DNA of 25,887 nucleotides from an uncultured Kiritimatiellota bacterium. Lineage in GTDB: Bacteria > Verrucomicrobiota > Kiritimatiellia > RFP12 > UBA1067. The translations under genes and the position numbers were made by a program. Numbering within the stretch: position 1 is the first letter of the stretch; every line of letters starts with the position of its first letter. The notes below the pieces were generated by a model that was given only the letters and a program-made list of their open reading frames with translations, made no database searches and was not told the DNA's origin. Shown here piece by piece: positions 17,001 to 24,489 of the stretch. Location of the stretch: positions 1 through 25,887 of the forward strand of contig CAKTUI010000035.1 of NCBI GenBank assembly GCA_934621385.1, in the 5' to 3' direction.

Positions 17001-17009
17001 TGGTATAAT
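17001..17009 (+). promoter_or_regulatory. Extended -10 promoter of the GH-A hydrolase gene
   Basis: TGGTATAAT is a perfect extended -10 just after the esterase stop codon and 23 nt before the next ATG. The leader would be under 20 nt and would contain the GGAG RBS. The -35 is unremarkable. It allows independent expression of the hydrolase. Confidence 0.55.
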
Positions 17010-17032
17010 GTGACAAACGAAATGGAGTGTGA

Positions 17033-20000
17033 ATGATGAGACAGTCTTGGTTTCCTTGCGCCATCCTTGCGCTGGCGGTCGGCGGACTGCGAGCGGAGGA
17101 TCCGTTCGTGCGCTTCGAGGACATTCCCAAGGAGGAACTTCTCGATGTCACGAAGCCCGTGACCATCGCCAAGGACGGGTCGCTGCTTGTCGGTGGCCAG
17201 CCGCACTACTTTCCGGCCACGATGTGGTACGGGGGCATTGAGTTTCCCCTGAAGGGCCTGAAGCAGAATCCAGGGGATACACCTCCCGAACTGCGCTGGC
17301 TCTATGCGGACTATCCGAACTACGAGACCGCCCAGCGGCTCGGAATCGACGCGGCGGGGACCGTCGCGCCGCTGGCGTGGATGAAGCGGCTCTACCGGCC
17401 GACGATGCGGGATGAGCCGAAGGACTGGGCGGCCCGGGCGACATGGGAGAGGTGCGGGCTTTCGATGTACGTTGACTATACGGCGAGCGAATGGAGCCAC
17501 GGGTCGATGTGGTACCACAGCGATCGTCCGCTCGACCCCGACTACGTCAAGCCGAAGCCGGGGTCGGTCGCCGCGCGCGCCGAGGCAAAGCTCGTCGCGG
17601 CGAAAAAGGCGGCGAAGGCGCGTCTTGAGTCCGCACAGGGGAAGAAGGGGAAAGGCCCCTCGCTCGACGAGGAGTCGGGCGGTGTGTCGCTGGATGAGCC
17701 GGAGGTCGCCGCGGCGGATGCCGCCCGTCGTGCGAAGGAGGACGCGGCACTCGTCGAGGCCCCCGATCCCGGACACCTGCCGCCGGAGGCCTGGACGGTC
17801 GGGCACAACCACTGGATGCCCTATTCCATCGTCCACCCGAAAGGCCGCCGCATTTGGCTGCACATGTGGCAGGAGGGCGCGAAGGATCTCCTTGCGCACG
17901 GCGTGAAGCCCTGGTGCTATGAACTGCTGAACGAGCCGGCCTGTTCGGACGAGAGCGACTATGCGAAGAAGGTGTTCGCCGGGCGGATGAAGGCGCGTTT
18001 CGGCAAGGACTGGGAGAAGTCGCTCACGGGTGTTGCCCGGCGCGTTGAATACGCGAAGTTCATCGAGGAATGCTTCGGCTCGTTGCTCTCGGAGGGCGCG
18101 GCGTGGATTCGTGCCGTCGACCCGACCGCACTCGTCACCTTCCAGCCCTGCACCATCCGCACAGTGGGCATCGACCTCTATCGCAGCTATCGCGATCTCT
18201 CGGTCGTCTGCTCGCAGACGGGTGGGCGCGGCATGATGGAGGCGCACCTGCTGAGGGGTCTGGCGGACGGAAAGCCGATTGTCGATAACGAGATGTACAT
18301 CGGCAACACGACGAACTCGATTCGCGGCTCCTATCTCGACCAGTACCAGCGTGGCTTCAACGTCTCCTATTCCTTCAAGTGGGAGGGAAACAAGAGCGAC
18401 TACAACTTCATGAATCGCAAGAACGTCTCGCCCGGGGCCTTGCTCGGCATCCGCCTCGCCAAGCGTGACATCATGGATGTGAACGAGTTCTTTACGCCCC
18501 GTGATCGGGGCACGCGCCGCGCCGTGGCCGTTCACTTCTCAAGTCCGACGGAGCGGCTTTCGCAGTGCACGGGGCGCATGGGCTACAAGTTCTTCGACCA
18601 GGCAATCTGCGGTGTTGATTTCGCCCACCTCAATCCGGACGTCATCTACGAGGATCAGATGACGAATGGGGTTGCGCGCCTGAGCCGCTATCGGGTGCTG
18701 GTCAGTGCCGGGGTGGACGCGACCTATCCGGGGACGCTGAAGTCCATTCGCTCGTGGGTTGCGAAGGGCGGCATCTGGGTGGTCGTCGCCGAAACCGCCG
18801 CGCTCGACGAGTACGGCGCGGCAAATGCGGAGTCGTTCACGGGCCTTCCCGCCGAAGTGAAGCCCGTCGAGGGCGAACAGGGCACGATTGAGCTCGGCGG
18901 CGAGAAAATCCGCTGCTCGGTCTATTCGGATGCGGCGATCCCGACGGACTGGAAGCCGCTCGCCGCGCTGGACGGCAAGACGGTCGTCGCGGCAAAACGC
19001 ATCGGCGGCGGCGCGGTGTTCTACGCGAACCTCCGCCTGCCGAGGGCGGGGGTCGGGGCGCTCGTGCGCTATGCGGCAAGCCTGCGCAAGGTTCAGCCGT
19101 CGTGCGAGACGCTTGCTGCGGAAGGCGGTTTCGCCGACAACATCGAGGTCCACGATGCGGCGCACGGCGGCATGCGGGCGTGGTCCGTCTGTGCGCGAAC
19201 GCTTGGCGACAAGCTCATCCGCTTCCGTCCGGCGGGTGCGCGACCCGAGAAGCTGATTCGCGTCTGGAACGAGGTGATGGGTCCGGGCAAGATGGTCGCG
19301 ATGCGGCAGGAACTCCTCCCCGACGCGGAGGGCTTCTATGCGCTCTACCTCGAGGCTGGGCGCACCGACTTCTACGTGGCGGGCACGGCGGAGCAACTTG
19401 CCGTGCGCTATCCGGCGGCGAAGGGCACGTGGCTCGAACCGCTCGCCTACGCGACCGCCTTCAAGGCGGGCTTGGACCGTCTCGCGGCGGAAAAGGTGAA
19501 GCGCCAGGCCGCGCGCCCCGCGTTCGACGTGAATCCCGACAAGGTGCATCCGCTCGACTTGCGCCCGTTCGTGAACCGCCGCTTCGTTGACAAGGTCGCC
19601 GGGGACGGCAAGGACGGTTGGACGGATCAGGGCGTGCAGCACTCGCTGACCGACACGCCGTGGGGCGTCGTGAACTGCAACGGCGTGCCGATGGAGTTCA
19701 TCCGCTACGACCAGAACAACTACCGCGACTGTCTCGTGATGGCCTCGACGCGACTGAAGCCGGCTCCGAAAGGCGAGATGCCGTACCCGACGGAGGTGAA
19801 GGGCATCAAGGTTGACCGTCAGGTCGGCAACGTCTACTTCCTCCATGCGCTCGCGTGGGGCGTTCTGAACCGCGTCGAAACCGCATGGACTTACGTGGTC
19901 AACTACGGCGACGGCTCGAAGGTCGAGATTCCCGTGCGGAACTACCGCGAGGCGTGGGACTGGGGCTTCATCGCCACGACGCCCGAAATGCAGGCGAACG

Positions 20001-20665
20001 ACTGCGTGCGCGGCTGGGCGAACGCGGCGAACAAGGGCCTCTACCTCTGGCGGTGGTGCAACCCGCACCCGGAGCAGCGTGTCGCCTCCATCGACATCAT
20101 TTCGGCGAACGCCGGGCAGATTCCGCTCATCGCGGCAATCTCTGTGGAGGATCCGGGCCCACGGGAATTCGCCTTTGACCCGGCGACCATCGTCTCGCGC
20201 GGCGGATCGAAGGGCGTCCGCTCGTCCTGCACGAACGGCGTGTGGAAGGTTGCGCTCGACGACAACGCGGGGTCGTGGGTCACGGCGGGCATCGACTTCA
20301 ATGTGCCGCTCAACGTCGCGGGCAAGAAGTTCCGCTGTTTCAAGATGGAAGTGAACCGACTGCCCGACGCGTGGGGCAACTACCACGACCACGCCACGCC
20401 CCAGTTCAGGTTGAACGGACGCGACGCGGCGGGCAAACTCGTCTTCGGCAACTGGATGGTCGCGAAGCGCCCGAAGAGCGGCTCGATGTTCTACCGTGCG
20501 GATAGCGACCCCGACACGTGGGAGACGATGGTTCTCTACATGGCCGACGGATTCCTGCCGAAGAACATGGAGAAGGTGATTTCCCTCGCCCTCCAGTTCC
20601 AGACCATGCCGCAGGAGCACTCCGGCCTCGAATTCCGCAACTTCGCCTTCGAGTACGACGAATAG
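17033..20665 (+). CDS. Large secreted GH-A clan glycoside hydrolase (beta-galactosidase-like)
   Basis: A 1,210-residue protein. ATG codons at 17033 and 17036 both follow GGAG (17024-17027). The signal peptide ends at about residue 22 (GGLRAED). A (beta/alpha)8 barrel starts at DGSLLVGGQPHYFPATMW. The acid/base candidate is Glu301 in CYELLNEPAC, and the nucleophile candidate Glu420 in PIVDNEMYIGN, a spacing normal for clan GH-A. A Rossmann-like segment follows (about 555-600, YRVLVSAGVDATYPGTLKSI), similar to the trimerisation domain of GH42-type enzymes, then beta-sandwich regions to the C-terminus. Residues ~176-247 form an Ala/Lys/Glu-rich, low-complexity insertion inside the barrel before the NEP strand, which is odd. 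Family assignment beyond clan GH-A is uncertain. The neighbouring esterase suggests cooperative degradation of acetylated glycans. Confidence 0.85.
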   Translation: MMRQSWFPCAILALAVGGLRAEDPFVRFEDIPKEELLDVTKPVTIAKDGSLLVGGQPHYFPATMWYGGIEFPLKGLKQNPGDTPPELRWLYADYPNYETAQRLGIDAAGTVAPLAWMKRLYRPTMRDEPKDWAARATWERCGLSMYVDYTASEWSHGSMWYHSDRPLDPDYVKPKPGSVAARAEAKLVAAKKAAKARLESAQGKKGKGPSLDEESGGVSLDEPEVAAADAARRAKEDAALVEAPDPGHLPPEAWTVGHNHWMPYSIVHPKGRRIWLHMWQEGAKDLLAHGVKPWCYELLNEPACSDESDYAKKVFAGRMKARFGKDWEKSLTGVARRVEYAKFIEECFGSLLSEGAAWIRAVDPTALVTFQPCTIRTVGIDLYRSYRDLSVVCSQTGGRGMMEAHLLRGLADGKPIVDNEMYIGNTTNSIRGSYLDQYQRGFNVSYSFKWEGNKSDYNFMNRKNVSPGALLGIRLAKRDIMDVNEFFTPRDRGTRRAVAVHFSSPTERLSQCTGRMGYKFFDQAICGVDFAHLNPDVIYEDQMTNGVARLSRYRVLVSAGVDATYPGTLKSIRSWVAKGGIWVVVAETAALDEYGAANAESFTGLPAEVKPVEGEQGTIELGGEKIRCSVYSDAAIPTDWKPLAALDGKTVVAAKRIGGGAVFYANLRLPRAGVGALVRYAASLRKVQPSCETLAAEGGFADNIEVHDAAHGGMRAWSVCARTLGDKLIRFRPAGARPEKLIRVWNEVMGPGKMVAMRQELLPDAEGFYALYLEAGRTDFYVAGTAEQLAVRYPAAKGTWLEPLAYATAFKAGLDRLAAEKVKRQAARPAFDVNPDKVHPLDLRPFVNRRFVDKVAGDGKDGWTDQGVQHSLTDTPWGVVNCNGVPMEFIRYDQNNYRDCLVMASTRLKPAPKGEMPYPTEVKGIKVDRQVGNVYFLHALAWGVLNRVETAWTYVVNYGDGSKVEIPVRNYREAWDWGFIATTPEMQANDCVRGWANAANKGLYLWRWCNPHPEQRVASIDIISANAGQIPLIAAISVEDPGPREFAFDPATIVSRGGSKGVRSSCTNGVWKVALDDNAGSWVTAGIDFNVPLNVAGKKFRCFKMEVNRLPDAWGNYHDHATPQFRLNGRDAAGKLVFGNWMVAKRPKSGSMFYRADSDPDTWETMVLYMADGFLPKNMEKVISLALQFQTMPQEHSGLEFRNFAFEYDE

Positions 20666-20822
20666 GCCTTCGGGGGGAGAGGGTTGCGCAACCTAACATC
20701 CTTGATTTCCGCATCCCCCCGTCCGGGGTGGACATCCTCTTCGGGGGCCTTGCCGACCCTATCGCCGGATGCGGCCCCTGCCCATCGGCGGACGCCCGCC
20801 GTGCGGTGTTCGGACAGAGCTG
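20666..20822. other. Intergenic region after the GH-A hydrolase
   Basis: No gene is supported. A 12-bp palindrome without loop (GGTTGCGCAACC, around 20689-20700) and a short CCCC/GGGG hairpin near 20718-20729 are present, but neither has a U-tract, so no clear intrinsic terminator for the hydrolase gene is seen. Confidence 0.35.
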
Positions 20823-20853
20823 CCGCCGCGCCCTCTTGCAAAGGGCGCGGCGG
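20823..20853. promoter_or_regulatory. Perfect 12-bp inverted repeat overlapping a promoter
   Basis: Arms 20823-20834 (CCGCCGCGCCCT) and 20842-20853 are exact complements with a 7-nt loop. The -35 (TTGCAA 20836-20841) sits in the loop. This can be an operator dyad or a terminator hairpin for upstream readthrough; no U-tract follows, which favours the operator idea. Confidence 0.55.
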
Positions 20854-20865
20854 ATATGGTACAAT
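20836..20865 (+). promoter_or_regulatory. Promoter of the leader ORF / HU-like gene
   Basis: TTGCAA (20836-20841), an 18-bp spacer and TACAAT (20860-20865) preceded by TG at 20857-20858 make a strong sigma70-type extended -10 promoter. Predicted transcription starts near 20872, which gives a long (~315 nt) leader before the HU-like gene. Confidence 0.6.
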
Positions 20866-21064
20866 TCGCGTCATCTTGACTGACGGAGGCCTCCCTCTTC
20901 TGGAATGGAGGACGACGCCCAGCGCAATGAAAGAATGGCCGGCATAATGACTTAATGGGTGCCGCGCAGATAGGAAAAAACGCGCTGCTGGCGGGACGAT
21001 TAGATGGTCGGTGGGATAGGTTAACAAAAGAAGGGCCAGCAAGGCTGGCGGAAAGGAGCATACT

Positions 21065-21190
21065 ATGCTCACAAGTAGAAACGAATTCGCCCGGGCGGAA
21101 GCCCGGGTCGGCTGCAGCGCCCCCGTGCCGGGGTCCTCAGTCCGCCATGGAACGGCACAGGAACCCAACGGGAAGGGAGGCCGTCCATGA
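21065..21190 (+). CDS. 41-codon leader ORF coupled to the HU-like gene
   Basis: ATG 21065 follows an ideal Shine-Dalgarno (AAAGGAG 21052-21058, 6 nt spacing). The frame runs 41 codons and its TGA (21188-21190) overlaps the HU-like start codon as ATGA. The peptide (MLTSRNEFARAEARVGCSAP and onward) resembles nothing I know. Its coding sequence holds a CCCGGG-loop-CCCGGG hairpin (around 21090-21110). A Shine-Dalgarno this good and a coupled stop suggest it is translated and controls access to the next gene; the peptide itself may have no function. Confidence 0.45.
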   Translation: MLTSRNEFARAEARVGCSAPVPGSSVRHGTAQEPNGKGGRP

Positions 21191-21944
21191 GCGAACAGCA
21201 GGCGAACACAGGGATGAACAGGCTCAGCTACACGCCGAGGATCTTCACAAACCTCGAGACGGGGGAGCCCTACAGGCGGGCGTCGCTCGTGCCGTCTGGC
21301 ACGGAGGACACCAGGTCCATCTGCGCCGCAGTTGCACGGGACGGGACCTACGGGGCGGCCAAGACGGAGCTGATCAAGAACTACGTCACGGCGTTCCTGC
21401 AGGAGGTCCGCAACGCCCTCTGGCAGGGGAAGACGGTCACCATCGACGGGTACTTCAGGCTCAGGGGGTCGTTCGTGGGCGGAATCGACCCCGTCACCGG
21501 CAAGCCGACGGGCGGGACCACGTACCGCGTGCGGGCGACGCCGCTCAGGGAGATGCAGGCCCCGGTCTCCGAATTCGAACTGACGAACGTGGCGACAGGC
21601 GCGCCCGAGCCAACCCTCACCACGCTGACGAGCTGCGACCCGAAGGCCGTGAAGGACGTGCTGACCAGGGGCAAGGACATCCGGATCGTGGGGCGCAACC
21701 TCCGCTTCAACGCCGCCCGTGGGGACAGGCTGACGCTGACCTACGCGGAGGAGGGAGAGGAGCGAACCGTCGACCTCACGCCGAGCGAGGTTGACATCGT
21801 CTCCTTCAGAGTCCCGTGGCCGCAGGGACTGGCTGAAATCGCGGCGGGGACGGCGGTCCTCGTCAGCCTCTCGACAAGGGGGCGGACGACGCGAAAGGCG
21901 CGGTCTCGGTCGCCTCGCGCAAGGCCGTCATCGCGGCGGAGTAA
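21187..21944 (+). CDS. HU/IHF-like DNA-binding protein with C-terminal DUF4469-type domain (frameshifted near the end)
   Basis: RBS AAGGGAGG lies 6 nt upstream of the ATG. The N-terminal ~120 residues are an HU-like fold (YGAAKTELIKNYVTAFLQEV, GKTVTIDGYFRLRGSF, TTYRVRATPLREM). The second half (about 130-235, LTSCDPKAVKDVLTRGKDI, RIVGRNLRFN) is an Ig/DUF4469-like domain found attached to such proteins in Bacteroidetes and relatives. After LVSLSTRG the literal frame becomes Arg-rich nonsense and runs through the terminator to 22083. Adding one G in the run at 21878-21882 restores GADDAKGAVSVASRKAVIAA and a stop at 21942-21944. The feature is given with that corrected end. The product is likely a nucleoid-associated DNA-bending protein. 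The indel may be real or a homopolymer sequencing error. Confidence 0.82.
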
Positions 21945-21974
21945 CGGGCGGGTCGCGCACCGTGCACCGCAGGA

Positions 21975-22010
21975 CGGGCGGGGGAGCAATCCCCCGCCCG
22001 CCTTTTTTTT
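21975..22010 (+). terminator. Rho-independent terminator of the HU-like gene
   Basis: A perfect 11-bp stem (CGGGCGGGGGA 21975-21985 with 21990-22000), GCAA tetraloop and U-tract of eight T (22003-22010), 30 nt after the corrected HU-like stop. Its position also argues that the true gene ends at 21944. Confidence 0.93.
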
Positions 22011-22059
22011 GCCGCGACTCGCGGCGAAAACGGAGAAACTCCCGCGAGACTTTCGGGAA

Positions 22060-22137
22060 AAAACCACTGGACTTGACTTTTAAAACCACTGGACTCGAAC
22101 TTCAAAACCACTGGATTCAACTTTTAAAACCATAGGA
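22060..22137. repeat. 22-bp tandem array with CCACTGG palindromes
   Basis: CCACTGG occurs at 22064, 22086 and 22108 and a degenerate CCATAGG at 22130, exactly 22 bp apart. The spacers are A/T-rich and similar (ACTTGACTTTTAAAA, ACTCGAACTTCAAAA, ATTCAACTTTTAAAA). It follows the HU-like terminator by 50 nt. The 22-bp unit is not a multiple of three, so this is not a coding repeat, and there are no unique spacers as in CRISPR. It has the same period as the array at 14678-14754. Confidence 0.85.
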
Positions 22138-22437
22138 AATTCCGTCCGGGACGGCGAACCCGCCCCCCGCAGGCCGCGTGAAACGGCCCAAAACCACGGG
22201 AAACGACTTCTCGACTCTCGCGGTTTTGCCGCGAAAAACCGTCCGATTCGTTCAGACGATTGCACGGAAATTCGATGGGGAGTGGGCGGAAGTGCCGGGA
22301 GCATCGGGTTCTCCTTGAGTGGGTGTCGTGAGGATTGTTGCAGATGTTCAACAGGGTGCGGCAATCGAACTCCGTGACGAATGGAATGGTAGGGCGTGGG
22401 CTGACGAAATTTTCCAACATTCTTTTCAGCCGATTGA
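22138..22437. other. Gene-free region between array and IS element
   Basis: I find no supported gene in this 300-nt stretch. Long minus-strand frames cross it but lack an RBS and recognisable protein, and run through the array. A short CGCGG/CCGCG hairpin lies near 22227-22243. Confidence 0.35.
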
Positions 22438-22500
22438 AAAACTAAACGAAAGTTTAGTGTTGCGGCAACGAACCCAGTGACGATTCTGTCGCTGGGTTTT
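22438..22500 (+). terminator. Two adjacent stem-loops, the second terminator-like
   Basis: ACTAAAC-GAAA-GTTTAGT (22441-22458) is a perfect 7-bp hairpin with a GNRA loop. Next, ACCCAGTGAC/GTCGCTGGGT (about 22472-22497) pairs over 10 bp with one G-U, 6-nt loop and a TTTT(CG)TTT tail. No obvious gene ends directly upstream; the hairpins lie immediately outside the left end of the IS element. Confidence 0.4.
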
Positions 22501-22568
22501 CGTTTACTATTTCTTGTTCGGGCCACAAGGCGGGCGCAAAGGTTGTTTCAGCAGAAATCGCGGCGTTT

Positions 22569-22577
22569 TGATACAAT
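22569..22577 (+). promoter_or_regulatory. Candidate extended -10 promoter inside the IS left end
   Basis: TGATACAAT fits the extended -10 form, with no good -35. It points toward the terminator-like stem at 22637-22660 and opposes the transposase gene. Confidence 0.35.
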
Positions 22578-22583
22578 GCTCCC

Positions 22584-22665
22584 GCACCCGTCGCTGCTTG
22601 GGAACTTGCGGTTACGTTGGGCAACGGCGGGTTGGCCTAAGCCCTCGCAAGGGGGCTTAGTTCTT
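22584..22665 (+). ncRNA. Candidate small RNA opposing the transposase gene
   Basis: An ~80-nt gene-free interval lies between the extended -10 at 22569-22577 and a terminator-like hairpin (CTAAGCCCTC 22637-22646, GCAA loop, GGGGGCTTAG 22651-22660, then TTCTT). The interior has further complementarity (CCCGTCG near 22588 with CGGCGGG near 22625). It ends 33 nt before the transposase stop on the other strand. Only structure supports it. Confidence 0.3.
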
Positions 22666-22697
22666 GTGTGCGGGACGCTGCCCGCAGTTCACAGGCC

Positions 22698-24068
22698 TCA
22701 TTTCGTGACTCCGTTCTTCCTGAGGATCGCATTGTCTGCCTCGCGCTTGAACTCCGGGCCCAGCAGGGAGGGGGCGAGCGTGACGCAGTCGGCGTTGATC
22801 CTGCGGACGTTCAGCTTCTCGAGGAAGGCGCGGCCCCGCTCGCCGTAGAAGGACACGAACTCGTCGTAGGGCGTTCCTCCTCCGAGCGACTGGCGCGGGT
22901 AGCTGTTGACGTGGGAGATCATCCGGTCGGCCTGCTCCTGCCTCAGTCCGTCGAAGGACGCGCCCTTGGGCATCACGCGGCGGATCAGGAGGTGGTTGTT
23001 CTCGACGTGCGGCTTCTGCGTCGAGCGGTACGGGTCGCAGAAGAACATCCACGTGCGGCGCTCGAGCTTCGTCGGGTTGTGCTTCGGGTCGGGGCGGAAG
23101 AACTCGACCATCTTCGGGTTCGAGAACTCCGGCCCGTTGTCTCCGAGCACGACCGGGAAAAGCGTCATGAAGAGCTCGAGCCCCGCGACGTCCTGCAGCA
23201 TGTTGAAGATGCGCGTCGTGGTCTGCGCGGTCTTCGCGTCCCTGAGGAACGCAAGCATGAGCCCGCAGGAGAACATCATCGTGAAGAGCACTTTCCCGTC
23301 GGGAGCCCCGACGACCGTGTCGACCTCGACCGGCTGCACTCCGAAGTTGACGCCGAGGAACGAGAGGTAGTCCTGGTAGGATCTTCCGACTCGGCACTTC
23401 GCGTCGGCCTTCGCGACGGTCTTCCCCGGCTTCGGCGGCTTGCGTCGGCACATGAGGGGCATGTCCCCGCGCTTCACGTCGAACAGCTGCGAGTTGGCGT
23501 AGTTGTAGACGCTCCTCTCGCTGAACCCGTGGAACGAGGTCGGCTTCGCGGCCATCACGGCGCGGATGGACTGCCTCCCGGTCTTGATCGGGTCCTTGAG
23601 CGCGGCGTTCATGTCCGCGATCACGCTCTCGTCGGCCTGCGTTCCGCGCCTTGCGTCGCTGAGGATTCCCTTTTAGTTCTCCTGCGCGGCGTCCGCGACG
23701 TAGAAGCGTTTTCTGAGGGGACGGGTGTTCTGCCTGTCGCATCCGTTGCAGACGTAGGGGGCGTGGCCGAGGTCGGCACAGGTCCTCTGCCGGAAGTCCT
23801 CGCACATCTCGAAGCACCTCCTTTGACTCTTGAACGGGGTCTTCTTTCCGGCGGGGGTGCGGTAGATCTTCGAACATGCGTCGAAATGCTCGCAGACCGC
23901 GTTCGTGCATCCGTAGCCCTTGTTGCTCCAGATCATCCTGTTCTTGACCTCGTTGGCGATCGTGGATTCGGCGCGGTGGAACATCCCGGCCATTTCCGCG
24001 AACGTAAGCCCGCAGCTGAGGCCGTGGGCGATTCCTTTCCTTGTGTCCAGTGTCATGTGCTTTGCCAT
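22698..24068 (-). pseudogene. IS30-family transposase broken by an in-frame TAA
   Basis: The start ATG at 24068 (MAKHMTLD) has RBS GAAAGGAG upstream. Residues ~10-45 form a helix-turn-helix (RKGIAHGLSCGLTFAEMAGM, then STIANEV), followed by a Cys-rich, probably zinc-binding region (CTNAVCEHFDAC, CFEMCEDFRQRTC, CNGC). Codon 132 is TAA (23673-23675), but the same frame continues KGILSDARRGTQADES into a complete DDE core: Asp250 in VEVDTVVG, Asp310 in VVLGDNGPEFSNP, Glu356 in KPHVENNHLLIRR, and the IS30-typical NSYPRQSLGGGTPYDEF end. Intact length would be 456 residues. Separate products from 24068-23673 and 23624-22698 would split the HTH from the catalytic core, so the element is probably immobile unless complemented in trans. 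Confidence 0.85.
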
Positions 24069-24151
24069 GGCGACTTCTCCTTTCGTTTGATTCCCTGCAC
24101 GGGACCGGACCACCCGGCCCTTCGTGAGTGGGCGGGAGTAGTCTAAACGAA

Positions 24152-24284
24152 ATTGCAATAGTAAACGCCAGTCTCATCCCATGGGATGAGAGAGGGGAGA
24201 AAGGGGCTATCATCAACCAAGAGGAGAAAGATACATCCTTTTGCAAGAGTAAGCACCATTAGAACTGGCGTTTACTCTTGCAAT
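24152..24284. repeat. Cluster of IS-end-like inverted repeats
   Basis: Arms 24152-24172 (ATTGCAATAGTAAACGCCAGT) and 24264-24284 are inverted copies matching at 20 of 21 bases. A weaker third copy (TTTTGCAAGAGTAAGCACCA, 24239-24258) lies just inside. The first arm overlaps the right end of the IS30 element; the other arm has the orientation of an IS left end. The ~90 bp between them contain no gene. Confidence 0.7.
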
Positions 24285-24314
24285 CCACACAACATTCTTT
24301 TTTGCCTACCCCCC

Positions 24315-24343
24315 TTGCGCACGATGACGAAAGATGATATACT
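24315..24343 (+). promoter_or_regulatory. tRNA-Ala promoter
   Basis: TTGCGC (24315-24320), 17-bp spacer and TATACT (24338-24343) with an extended TG at 24335-24336. The predicted start is about 14 nt before the mature tRNA. Confidence 0.65.
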
Positions 24344-24363
24344 ATACGCCGTTTCCTCCTCAC

Positions 24364-24439
<76 letters not shown>

Positions 24440-24448
24440 GATAAAAGG

Positions 24449-24489
24449 TCCGTTAAACCGAAGATTTCAATGGTTTGACGGATTTTTTT
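24449..24489 (+). terminator. Terminator of tRNA-Ala
   Basis: TCCGTTAAACC (24449-24459) pairs with GGTTTGACGGA (24472-24482) over 11 bp with one G-U, a 12-nt loop, then seven T (24483-24489), ten nucleotides after the CCA end. Confidence 0.88.

Larger units (their letters stand above)
22501..24167 (-). mobile_element. IS30-family insertion sequence (inactivated)
   Basis: Ends are set by an imperfect terminal inverted repeat: CGTTTACTATTTCTTGTTCG (22501-22520) matches the complement of 24148-24167 at 16 of 20 positions, with the outer 11 identical. It contains one transposase gene (22698-24068, minus). I see no target-site duplication next to these ends, so the true ends could be a few bases away. 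It lies between the 22-bp array and a tRNA gene. Confidence 0.6.

Noticed and set aside
12759..20620. Long minus-strand open frames opposite the RHS, esterase and hydrolase genes (e.g. 12759-14528, 14742-16976, 18539-20620)
   Set aside because: They lie antisense to clear plus-strand genes, are Arg/Val/His-rich as expected from GC-rich codon shadows, lack RBS and show no protein family.
21945..22083. Arg-rich C-terminal extension of the HU-like protein
   Set aside because: It runs through the terminator and the 22-bp array; a one-base correction gives a sensible end at 21944.
22060..22137. CRISPR array
   Set aside because: Units are contiguous 22-mers with near-identical 15-bp spacers, not 25-40-nt repeats with unique spacers, and no cas genes are present.
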